DNA from: Gari tellinella
Lineage: Eukaryota; Mollusca; Bivalvia; Cardiida; Psammobiidae
Direction: 5' to 3'
Assembly: GCA_922989275.2 (NCBI GenBank)
Contig: OV277861.1
Span: 44,741,623-44,805,622 of the forward strand
DNA: 64,000 nucleotides
Made by a program: the position numbers and the translations under genes. The notes below the pieces were generated by a model that worked only from the letters and a program-made list of their open reading frames with translations, was not told the DNA's origin and made no database searches. Of the stretch, positions 43,211 through 52,928 are shown piece by piece (the stretch's first letter is position 1; each line of letters opens with the position of its first letter).

Positions 43211-43614
43211 AATATTAGAGCTTTGGTTTGAAAAGTAATGCGAATCTCTTTATTCCTGTTGAAGAGTTTATGGATTTAGCATAGTAAAATGTAATGGGGC
43301 TTCACAACTAATCTTGTACGACTAATCGACCAATATCAGCACAGGATTCACCTTCAGACAGAGCAACTAGCACGGGATTTTACCTGGGGATATTCTTCCA
43401 TATAAACAAACGTGATCAAGGTATATAATAGGGATTTCTCACCTACACTGTACTTCGATGGCGATATGTACATGTATAATCAAACAACTAGGTTAGACGT
43501 GTCACGGGGTCGCCGAGTCCATTTATAAGGGAGATCAGCATTTCGGATATCCTCGTGGCAATTTTTAAATGAAAAGTTTTAGTTATTTGTACAAGCAATA
43601 AACGAATTAGTTAT

Positions 43615-43705
43615 CGGAAACATAGCGTAGTGGATAAGACGTAGGGCTAAAAGGAAGCATGATAGAGAAACATTTTATCAAGCGCGGGTTCGAGTCTTGC
43701 TTCAA
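43615..43705 (+). repeat. tRNA-like sequence
   Basis: TAGCGTAGTGGATAAGACG (A-box-like) and CGCGGGTTCGAGTC (B box) are about 55 bases apart. A minus-strand relative with GCGGGATTCGAACCC is at 43988-44085. No sound acceptor stem was found; probably SINE heads. Confidence 0.4.
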
Positions 43706-45029
43706 CCTAAAATATTTCTTTGGCTAGAACAATATTAAGGATTCTATAATTACATTTCATTAAAGTAATGCGGAAAGCCCCCTGAAGAAAACAACTAAAA
43801 CTTGTATTGATATTTGTATTTTATCATCCCTTTATTTTTGGAAATATGGCTAATATAGGACTCGAACTCAAAACTAATGCACCCCTTCCCCAACATTGAC
43901 GAACATGTTCATAAATAGTCAGTATAATACAGTATGAAATAAGATAATGCTTTACTACTCATTCTAAATCAATAAAAAGTTTGAGGTTGACGCGGGATTC
44001 GAACCCACGCTGAACAAAAATACTATTATCACAATGCACTTTGCGTACCTACACTTTGCCTACTGCGCTAAACTGCTGACAACAATTCTACCTTCATTTG
44101 TATCTAATATACTAAACTCGACTGTTTAAAAATGGTCCGAGAACATGCGGAATGCTGTTATCCCTAAAAAATGGACTCGGCTGACCTTTGACACGTCAGA
44201 CCTAGTTGTTTGACTATACCATTGAACCATTGATGACGACGTTTACAAAGGTTTAATAAGGGGGCATCTCAAATTTTTCCTAAATAGTTTGAACCCAAAA
44301 CAGACCGGCGCATGTTTAAGATCCAAACTGTTTCCAAGTGTTAGCCCCCGTGTTCTTGTTATGATCCGTGAGGAAGTAGGGGGGGGGGGGGGGCAAAAAT
44401 GGTTGGAAGTTAACCTAAAAACAGGGCGCTCCTCTATTCGTCCATACTTTATAGGAAATAAAAAGGCACATTTGCTACATTTTTTATACGTTTGTTCACT
44501 ATAAATATTTCAAGTAGGTACGCGCGTGTCTCCTGATAAAATGTATCTCCAGAGTTATTGCCAGTAAGTCACAATAGTTACCGTATATACTTTGTCAATT
44601 CTGCATTCAAAATCTATAAGTATTCAAGGATAGAAGAATATACTTTGAACTGCAGTTAAACCTATATATAGATATGAGACACTTCAGATAGGTGGCTTAA
44701 AGGCAGTATGTAAGCCAAATTGGCGCATTTTTTAAACCTGAAAATTCAGGCAGATACGTAATCTAAACATATATAAAGAAGTAATCCGTGATGATTATGG
44801 AGGCAATAAATCTGACAAACACATGAATTTGGTGGAAAAAAGTCGACTTTTAAATCGGTTTGTTGACATCCGATTAACGACGGAGATTTTCCGAGTTCGT
44901 TCGGCTTGCGCCCGGTAAAGATGTCATAGCTCATTATTAGTGTTTTCTTCCGACTTGACAGAGTTATTTTTAGATTGGAACATTCTAAAACTTTAAAAGG
45001 GATGAGTATTTCCTACATCCAGCAAGAAA

Positions 45030-45260
45030 CATTGATATTATCAATAAGGTTTGACCTGACGATCATCACTTTCCGTCAGCTTTCGTTGGTACAATCGGTG
45101 GTAAAATCGGGAGTTTCCGGATACTTTATTGATATATACCTTAGCCGATACCAAAAGTCACTGTGTTGCAATAGCTGAATGGATAGCGTTAATGACTCGT
45201 TGTGGAAGGGTCATGGGTTCGATTCTCGGTACTGTTTTGTAAACTTCGGCTGTGAATATT
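45030..45260 (+). repeat. tRNA-derived SINE family 1
   Basis: AATAAGGTTTGACCTGACG leader and the tRNA-like part at 45163-45236 with GGGTTCGATTCTC. Confidence 0.7.
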
Positions 45261-45539
45261 TTTTAAATAGTAAAAAATTAAAAGTTTAGTATGCCTTAAA
45301 CGATACTAAAATAAATCAGTCAGCAATTTTTTTGAAAAACGGCCTGCTGCCTGATGCCTTTTGATGCTTGACGAAATACAAAAGTAACGCATAGTGCTTT
45401 CTGGGAGTGTTTTGCATAACGTGGTGTTCTTTGGACCAGTTTTCTAGCCAAGTTTTTCCTAGGCAAGTAGCACTGTACTCTATTTCATATACATGTACAT
45501 GCAATTGCATGAATGTCATGGTTTGCATGCGTCTATCCG

Positions 45540-45805
45540 CATTTTTAAAAAAAATACATGTATACATATTCAATAAATAATACAAAACTCTACCGGGGAT
45601 CGAACCCAATACCCTTACCTTGGTAGCGCGGCGACCTTACCACTGAGCCATCACCGACTGTATTTATCTATAACCGATAACACAATTCCAGTGAATTGTC
45701 TATTCTCAATACACTGTAGTTGTTTTTTCGGAAGCTAACGAATAACTTACGGAAAAAGACGGAATATGCATGAACCGTCAGGTCAAACCTTATCGACAAT
45801 AGCTG
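45540..45805 (-). repeat. tRNA-derived SINE family 1
   Basis: On the minus strand the leader AAGGTTTGACCTGACGG and TTCCGTCTTTTTCCGTAAG precede GGTGATGGCTCAGTGGTAAG and GGGTTCGATCCCC (45592-45660). This is the best-preserved copy. Confidence 0.75.
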
Positions 45806-45823
45806 TATTTATTGTGCGCAGTA

Positions 45824-46050
45824 TACAGTAGAGAATACGTTTTTCTTTCCCGTTTAAACGCAAACGTAATGCACGTAACTGTGGAAATTTACTTTTAAAA
45901 GTTTTAACTATTATTTTTTAATCTGAGTAGCAAACAGGTTGGAGCCTGATCAAACGCCGGGTTACCCGGCGTCTGACCTGGCTCCAATCTGTTTGCAATG
46001 GAAATAATAGTTTTGTATACAAAAGCGTTTATTGGGAGAGAATAAAATAT
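45824..46050. mobile_element. MITE family A, right end decayed
   Basis: It begins TACAGTAGAGAATACG. The hairpin at 45930-46000 is CAAACAGGTTGGAGCC-type like 1732-1799, and the downstream flank is also shared with 1600-1680 in inverted form. Confidence 0.75.
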
Positions 46051-46143
46051 CAGTAAAGTTAGCGTAGCGGTCTCGTGCTGCACGGGAACCATACTTATTT
46101 CAAGTAGGAAAGTGTACGATGATGTAGTCGATGTTACCTTGCT

Positions 46144-46345
46144 TACAGTGGAGAAAATGTTATTCTTTCCCAACAAACGCGCTTACGCTAAAACCATGAT
46201 TTCAAATGCAAACAGTTTGGAGCAGATCAGACGACGGGTAACCCGGCGTCTGATCACGCACCAAACTGTTTGCCGCTCAGACTAACATGAATGATCAGAA
46301 TTGTCTAAAGGTTGTCCATTTATGCGTATTATTGCGATGCGTTTG
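46144..46345. mobile_element. MITE family A, right end lost
   Basis: It begins TACAGTGGAGAAAATG. The hairpin at 46206-46275 has GACGACGGGTAACCCGGCG. Confidence 0.75.
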
Positions 46346-46800
46346 TGGCCCCATGTTAATTTACTTTTCATGGGTACGAACGATTTATGTACGATTCGGA
46401 ATAACACACGGAAAAGTGTACTAATCAACTGAATTGCATCAATTTTACCGCATATAAGTATCGGAAAATGTTGGTTAATTGATGAGAAATTAACTCGGGA
46501 CTGGTCGCTGTTTTTTGTAAACTCATTTGGTCGCCATTTTGTTTTTTTGTTCGCGTTGGCTCAATACCTCTGAGGCCGTTCGTGCCGTTCGCAATCCATA
46601 TCGTGCAAACAGGTCGTTTTTGTTAAATTGTTACGTTTTTTAGGCAATGGATGGCCATCGATACGGTAACTGAACGTTACAGATAAGATATTTCTATTTC
46701 GTGTTTTAGATGTGGATTAAAAAAGCATAATTATGTACTCATATTAAAAAAAATATTTATACATAGTAGAAGACTCGCGCAACGTTTGTCACACGCGGAT
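46346..46800. other. Gene-free stretch
   Basis: No recognised repeat or frame. Confidence 0.35.
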
Positions 46801-47013
46801 CATAACGAGAATACAGGGGCTACCACTTGCAGACAGACTGGATCTTAAAAATGCGCCGGGTAACGCGATATCTGTTCCAGATCGAGTAGCCGTCCAACAC
46901 AGGCTCGACTGTAAGCTGCAAACATATATGGTGCAGAATATCCAAAGTCACCAACCTTGATAAACTATATGTTTAAATCCGAAATAAAATGTATTCTATT
47001 CTATTCTATTCTA
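46800..47013 (+). mobile_element. 5'-truncated LINE 3' end with (ATTCT)n tail
   Basis: It ends CCGAAATAAAATGT followed by about five ATTCT units, parallel in form to 26735-26921. Confidence 0.4.
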
Positions 47014-47345
47014 TGTATAGTATGTATATGAATAAACCGCAACTATAAAACCGCAACAACTTGTAAGATTTCTCCCTCCTCAAGCGACATTGAAAGCATG
47101 TTCCCTTGTTAGAGAGGGCTAATGCAGGACGAAAGCGATGCAGAGAGCTCATGACAGTGGCAAAGTATTTTATTGCATTTAAGTTTTTTTCTATCATAAA
47201 AACCGGAGTTGCAATTACCCTATTCACGATTGTCTCTAACCTACATGTAAGACTACATTTTGTAAATAAAAGTACTGTAGCATATTTTAATGAAATTTTC
47301 GAAAAATATATTTAATTACCGGCGCCGACGAATAAATTTAATTTC

Positions 47346-47348
<3 letters not shown>

Positions 47349-47380
<32 letters not shown>
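47349..47380. repeat. Poly-C tract
   Basis: About 32 consecutive C residues; length uncertain. Confidence 0.9.
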
Positions 47381-47383
<3 letters not shown>

Positions 47384-47410
47384 AAAAAAGAAAAAATATA
47401 TATATAAATG

Positions 47411-47568
47411 GAATATTACTATACTTTGCATATCTTATGCACCGGATCACTCGAGTTGTGTGTGTAAAGGCTATATCCAACGAGACCGGAGGTCGAGTTG
47501 GATATAGCCTTTACACACACAACGAGAGTGATCCGGTACATAAGATATGCAAAGTATAGTAATGTTCC
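47411..47568. repeat. Long near-perfect hairpin
   Basis: The arms TACTATACTTTGCATATCTT and complement continue through CCGGATCAC and GTGTGTGTAAAGGCTATATCC. The tip is near GACCGGAGGTCG. It is about 158 bp with few mismatches and a single copy. Confidence 0.8.
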
Positions 47569-47689
47569 TTTTATTATATACCTCTTATAATAAAAATAAA
47601 ATGAAAAACGATAGAAATGTTTCGAGCGTTACTATAAATAAATGAGATTTCCCATACGTCACACTTCGGGGAATGGCGCGTGAAAGTAA

Positions 47690-47892
47690 ATACTCGCTAT
47701 TACGACCACTAAAACGAATGCTAATTGATTAAATAATAGAGAGGTGACAGCTTAAAGCAAGGTGACAGTGAAACAGAAAGCTCCTAAAGTAGCTTTCTGT
47801 TTCACTGTCACCTTGCTTTAAGCGGTCACCTACCGTAAACACCCTAATACTTAACACAATTTAGTGGTCGTAATAGAGAGGTTTTACTGTAG
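47690..47892. mobile_element. CTCTATTACGACCACT-ended fold-back element
   Basis: The right end is AGTGGTCGTAATAGAGAGGTTTTACTGTA and the left is a shortened TATTACGACCACTAAAACG. The core hairpin (47750-47824) has CTTAAAGCAAGGTGACAGTG and complement. The complete relative is 49639-49832. Confidence 0.75.
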
Positions 47893-48219
47893 TTCCGAAC
47901 TTCCGACTACACAGTAAACGTTCTTTTCCCATTACACAAGGTACATGGGTAATACGGAATTTTCAATCCGTCAAGGTGTATTTGTTCGATAAAATACAGA
48001 AATATTTCGGGCAGAACATTGGTAGGTATATAATAAATATATATATCAATTATGTATGATCATCTAATGGAGTAAAACGTTTCTGAGCGACTTCAAAATG
48101 TTATTGCAATTCCTGTTTTTGCAAAACTGATTGTACTGTCCATTGGAAATACAACAAAAACAGGATTTACAATAATTATTGCAAAACCTGTTTTTTACAG
48201 TTCTGGTTGCTTCAAAACG

Positions 48220-48290
48220 AGTGCCAAACAGTTTGGGGCCTGATCAGTTACGCGGCGTCTGATCAGGACCCAAACTGTTTGCAAACGCGC
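48220..48290. repeat. Family-G hairpin
   Basis: CCAAACAGTTTGGGGCCTGATC and its complement, with an inner GTTACGCGGCGTC. Confidence 0.65.
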
Positions 48291-48774
48291 TAGTATGGCG
48301 TCATTGAGAGTGAAAGGGATAAGTTTCCGAAGTCATAGTAGTTTTAGCTCGACTATTCGAAGAATATGGAGAGCTATTACAGTCACCCTTGCGTCGCCGT
48401 CGCAGTCGGTGTTGCATGTTAAGATTTTTGATCGACCAAGAAAATGCCATCCTCTTAAAGCATATATCACTTATGTTGTATTTTAATTTTACCATACACC
48501 TCTAACATGCCCTCAGTCATCAAGGAGGACACTTCTAGATGGTGTTTTGGGTGAATTATCTCCCATTTTGAACTTAGACATCCACGTTAAGATTTTTGAT
48601 CAACCTAGAAAATGCCCTTCACTTAAGGCATATATCACTGTAACTAATAATGTTATTCAATAACTGCTTTTAGTACAAAGGAGCAGATAGTCGAGCTTGC
48701 TGTCTTACTGACAGCTCTTGTTTTTATATCATTTAAATGAGGTTTGGATTCATCAACTTTCGTTCGATCATATT

Positions 48775-48985
48775 CGGCCGGTGTAATGACGAACCGTATC
48801 CCCTTTCAGAAATGTGAACGGGGCGTTTTTCGACGTAGAAAATTGACCTGTCGAGTCATAAAATTATGCCAAATCAAGTTCCAAGGACAGTTTTCTATAC
48901 GTGGAAAAAATGTCAAACAGGGGTCACTTTTTAAAGGGGGACAATGTTGGCTACTACACGGTCCCCTTGTCAGTATATTGTTCTG
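48775..48985. repeat. CCGGTGTAATGAC-type repeat
   Basis: It contains GGCCGGTGTAATGACG, GGGCGTTTTTCGACGTAGAA and CCAAGGACAGTTTTCTA. It is the inverted relative of 37500-37730. Confidence 0.65.
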
Positions 48986-49049
48986 TGTTCACAAAACTAC
49001 TGGGTGTGTTAAAGTGAAAAAGGCGTTATTCTTTCCCGTTTGAACGCAA

Positions 49050-49330
49050 TTAAGGGGTAAATTAAGGCTTGGCTTCCAGTTTCAAACAGCTTGAATCCAG
49101 ATCAGACGCCGCGTCACGCGGCGTCTGATCTGGATTCAAGCTGTTTGTCACTCGTCAAATATATTTCTTCTGTCAAAATGTCCACTAATATGTAACGTTG
49201 AGAAAAAAACGGCAAACGACAACGGTAAATTTCGATAATAAAAGAACGTGCTGCCGCCCCAAAGTTGAAATGCAAAGATCCTCATCGAAACTCCGCCCTG
49301 CCAGGTCAATAAAATCTGCCTATACAAGCA
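49050..49330. mobile_element. Composite element with family-B hairpin
   Basis: The perfect hairpin at 49083-49149 (CAGCTTGAATCCAGATCAGA, GACGCCGCGTCACGCGGCG) is followed by the CGATAATAAA...CTCCGCCCTGCCAGG right part shared with 39818-40140. The left side abuts a family-A left end (TTATTCTTTCCCGTTTGAACGC, 49026-49048). Confidence 0.6.
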
Positions 49331-49638
49331 ATTAGCCATCGGTTAAGTGGTCACAGTAGATAGTTTTACCGCAAATTATTGCAGAACTCGTCGTTTTCTC
49401 ATTTCTATATTTACATTTGCCCCATTAAATTCCATTGAACAATCTGATGTTTATTTCATATAAACGCAATTTCTCTAGGGGCGGGACCTGTGGACACCTT
49501 TCCGCAGATGAGACGGGCTTATGGATATGCTCTCCGAGAATCATTTTGTTGCGTTGCTTCAGTAGCGCCGTTATAGCTATATATTCCTTTCAGGGTACAC
49601 ATTATTCGTTTTAACCACCTCTAGTATGAATTAAACAT

Positions 49639-49832
49639 ACAGTAAAACCTCTCTATTACGACCACTTAGTTGTGTTGATTATTAGGCGTTAAGAACAGGT
49701 GACTGCTTAAAGCAAAGTGACAATAAAACAGACCTTTCTGTTTTACTGTCACCTTGCTTTAAGCTGTCACCTGTCTTTTATACACTAAACTTGCCTTCTT
49801 TTTAGTGTCCGTAATAGAGAGGTTTTACTGTA
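49639..49832. mobile_element. CTCTATTACGACCACT-ended fold-back element, complete
   Basis: TACAGTAAAACCTCTCTATTACGACCAC is inverted at the other end. The inner stem has GACTGCTTAAAGCAAAGTGACA and complement. It ends 31 bases before exon 1 of GT92 gene 2. CAGT ends with flanking TA resemble pogo/Tigger-type termini. Confidence 0.85.
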
Positions 49833-49863
49833 CATGCATACTAACATTTCTTAATTATTACAG

Positions 49864-50619
49864 GTCGATATGCGGTCGGAAAAAATCAGATGCCTGCTGT
49901 TATCTTCATATTCCTTATTCTATTAGCGTGTCAGGTAGTGTTCAGGCATGTGTTAGTTGTTGGGATGGTGCGAGACATACAACAGACGAATGTGAGCATA
50001 TTTCGTAATCAAAGAAGCTTTACAGATAACAAGAGTCCAAGTACCCATTGCGTGAATCTGACGATAGTCGGCAATAGAAAATTTTATATTTTGTCGGCCA
50101 TTGCAGAACAATCGCCGACGGATGCAAGCTGGGCGTCGATTGTGTTTAACGGCTGGGAACATCGGGACAACATTTCTACGAAGTATTTGTGTTGTTTTCA
50201 ATTCGCAAACGGTACTGTGACGTCAAAAACGCCAATCAATAAGCCAGAAATTGGAAGAGATAATACCCCTATGCCTAAACAAATAGTCTGTGGCATAAGC
50301 AGTATGTCACAACCTGGTCACGCGGGACTTGTTTTAGCCAACGAGAATTGTACAACCGATACAGTCTTCCACAAAGTAGTCTACAGAAAACGTCAAGAGA
50401 AGCCTAGATTCGCCATTGGTGCCCAAATCGCGCATGGAAGTAAAAGTCCAAAAGAATTGATAGAATGGATGGAATATCACCTTCACTTTGGAGTTGAGAC
50501 AGTTATTATTTATCCTTATTACGACTTAAACCCTGAAGCCGTGAAAGTGTTGAACTACTACGCTAATAGGAAACAGTTAGAGATGGTTCCCATACCCCGG
50601 GGACCTTTTTCTTTGTCAG
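49864..50619 (+). CDS. GT92 glycosyltransferase gene 2, first coding exon
   Basis: Acceptor TTAATTATTACAG ends at 49863 and the donor is GTAAAT at 50620. The likely start is the ATG at 49890, giving a short hydrophobic anchor (IFIFLILLACQVVF). The rest follows gene 1 exon 1 closely: SIVFNGWEHRDNISTKYLCC, GLVLANENCTTD and PKELIEWMEYHLHFGVETVI. It ends with one base of a split codon, the same phase as gene 1. It is the N-terminal half of a GT92 domain, probably Golgi lumenal. A likely tandem paralog of gene 1, on the same strand about 33 kb away. If translation ran past the donor it would stop after about seventeen more codons, at 50672. Confidence 0.85.
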
Positions 50620-50714
50620 GTAAATGTTTTATCAGGTTTTCATCACGGAAAACGGGCCCAAGAAAACTTTAAATTTAATCCTTTACCCCATATTCTATTT
50701 TAAAGTCGATCCCT

Positions 50715-50966
50715 TACAGTGGAGAATCTGTTATTCTTTCCCGTTTAAACGCAAACGTACGCAAACGCAAAGCACTAAAACGTAGAAAAGAACAACTTTT
50801 GGACAATATTCTGATATTTCATGTTTATCTTGGTGGCAAACAGTTTGGAGCCTGATCAGACGCCGGGTTACCCGGCGTCTGATCTGGCTCCAAACTGTTT
50901 GCACTGCAAATAATAGTTTTAGCGTAAACGCGTTTATTGGGAAAGAATAACAGATTCTCCACTGTA
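50715..50966. mobile_element. MITE family A
   Basis: The ends are TACAGTGGAGAATCTG and AGATTCTCCACTGTA. The hairpin is at 50836-50903. It lies about 95 bases into the first intron of GT92 gene 2. Confidence 0.9.
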
Positions 50967-51039
50967 ACACATTAAACGCAAGCGACGAGTATACTCGGCT
51001 TTAACCCGTTTTCTGTCAATGACATAATAAAGCGCATTT

Positions 51040-51240
51040 GAAAACAGTTTTGATCCGCGTTACGCGGCGTCTGATCAGGATAAAACTGTTTGCCACTTGT
51101 TTTGAAATTACGTCAATATTGCGGTGAAGGGGTAAAAGCCTCATGATAAATTTGATCCTGAAAGGGTTAACAAATAGTGTACAGTGGAGAAAACGTTATT
51201 CGTTCCCGTTAAAACGCAAACGACACGCAAACGCATTGCA
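51040..51240. repeat. Family-G hairpin remnant and a family-A left end
   Basis: GATCCGCGTTACGCGGCGTCTGATC at 51050-51080 is a shortened hairpin. TACAGTGGAGAAAACG at 51180 begins a family-A element cut off after about 60 bases. Confidence 0.6.
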
Positions 51241-51479
51241 TTTAAAGTCCCATTGTGTTTTCAGACCTTTTCTCAATGCCTGAAATACAATAACGGTTAA
51301 TAATAATGTTTGAACATTCTTATGGCCCAAACTGATCTATGAAATGATGAAGACGGACCTAAATCACAAAAAGGGCGATTTAAAATCATAACAAACCGAA
51401 AATAGAACGTCTGGCATAAACATTTCCACACGGCTAAGTATCATGTGATACAGCCGAAAACAACTTCACGGGTGCAACC

Positions 51480-52480
51480 GTATCTACCTCCGCCCGTCCA
51501 TCCATCAGTCAGTTAGACTATCACACTTTATTGTCCGCTCTCTAACTCAAATTTTTTTATCCGATCTTCCACAAACTTGCTAAAAATGTTCATTGATATA
51601 AAATCAAGGTTTAGTTTGATTACTACTAAAATCGCATAAGGTAGTTTTGAGTTATTTCCTGTTAATTAATAGAAAATGACTGTTTCAGTCATTTTTGCAC
51701 TCTAAAACAAACAGCTTTTATCGGATATTCACCAAACATGCTGAAAATATTTATTCATATAAAATTTAGGTCTAGTTTAATTATTACTAAAATCGCATGT
51801 GGCATATCTGAGTTTTTGCCCTTTATGTATTAGAAATGACTGTTTTCAGCAAGTTTTGGTCTCTAACACAAATACTTTTTTTTAATCTTCACCAAAGTTG
51901 CTGAAAGTTTTCATTAATATAAAATCAAGGTTAGGTTTGAATCCTACTAAAATCGCATAAGGCATGTTGGAGTAATAGCCCTTTAATTATTAAAAAATGG
52001 CTGTGTCAGCCTTTTTTGCTCTCTAACACAAAGAGTTTTCATCGGATCTTCACCAAACTTGCTGAAATTCTTTATTTATATAAAATCTAGGTCCAGTGTG
52101 ATTATTACTAAAGTCCCATAAGGATTATCTTTGTTATTGCCCTTTATGTATTAAAAAGGACTGTTTCACCGTTTTTTGCTCTCTAACACAAATACTTTTT
52201 TTTCTTGACCTAGATTTAATACCAATACACATTGTCAGCAAGTTTGGTGAAGATCCAATAAAAAGTGTTTGTGTTAGAGAGCAGAAAATGCTGAAACAGT
52301 CATTTTTAATAATTCAAGGACAATAACTCAGACATGCCTCATGAGATTTTGCTAGTTATTAAACCTGACCTAGATTATATACTAATAAACATTTGTAGCA
52401 AGTTTGGTGAAGATCCAAAAAGAAGTGTTTGAGTTAGAGAGCGGACAAGGCTGAAACAGTCCTTTTCAGCAAGCCCAAGG
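51480..52480. repeat. Converging array of ~165-bp units
   Basis: Four loose units run in one direction (with CTCTCTAACACAAA, TCACCAAACTTGCTGAAA, AAATCGCATAAGGCAT) from about 51535 to 52200. Two units then run inverted (CAGCAAGTTTGGTGAAGATCC, GTGTTAGAGAGC) from about 52200 to 52460. The region has no coding frame. Arrays of this style are common between mollusc genes. Confidence 0.7.
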
Positions 52481-52599
52481 TAAAGATTCTCCGTATTTCT
52501 TTTAATCGCTCACCCCCAGTGAATAATATTTACACATTTTGACTGGATCTCATAGTTTAACCCTGTGCCTACTGGTCGTAACTTTACGGAGTTTACATA

Positions 52600-52668
52600 T
52601 TGTTTGAATCTAGAAAGACGCCGCGTTACGCGGCGCCTCATCTGGATCCAAACTGTTTGACACTCGTC
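52600..52668. repeat. Family-G hairpin at the 3' end of the LINE
   Basis: GACGCCGCGTTACGCGGCGCC between TTGAATCTAGAAA and GGATCCAAACTGTTTGACAC. Confidence 0.7.
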
Positions 52669-52928
52669 TTAAGGTTTGTTTAATTAGTTTAAACATATTT
52701 ATTGCATATAATATACATGCAGGGGATTGGGCTACAAGATTTTACAATATTATATAATGCCCGCTCCCCAGATATTAACAAAACAGTGACATGACAATAA
52801 TAGAGGTAACATTACTATTTTCAGTATAAATAGCATAGCAATTTGAAAACAAATTACCATGTTAATAACATCATAAAGAGAAGAGAAAGAGAGGAAGGAA
52901 GAAAAGTGCTAAGATCAAATTCTTTAAT

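Noticed and set aside
47290..47559. Proline-rich protein (poly-P frame)
   Set aside because: The proline run is the poly-C tract read in frame, and the remainder is the adjacent hairpin.
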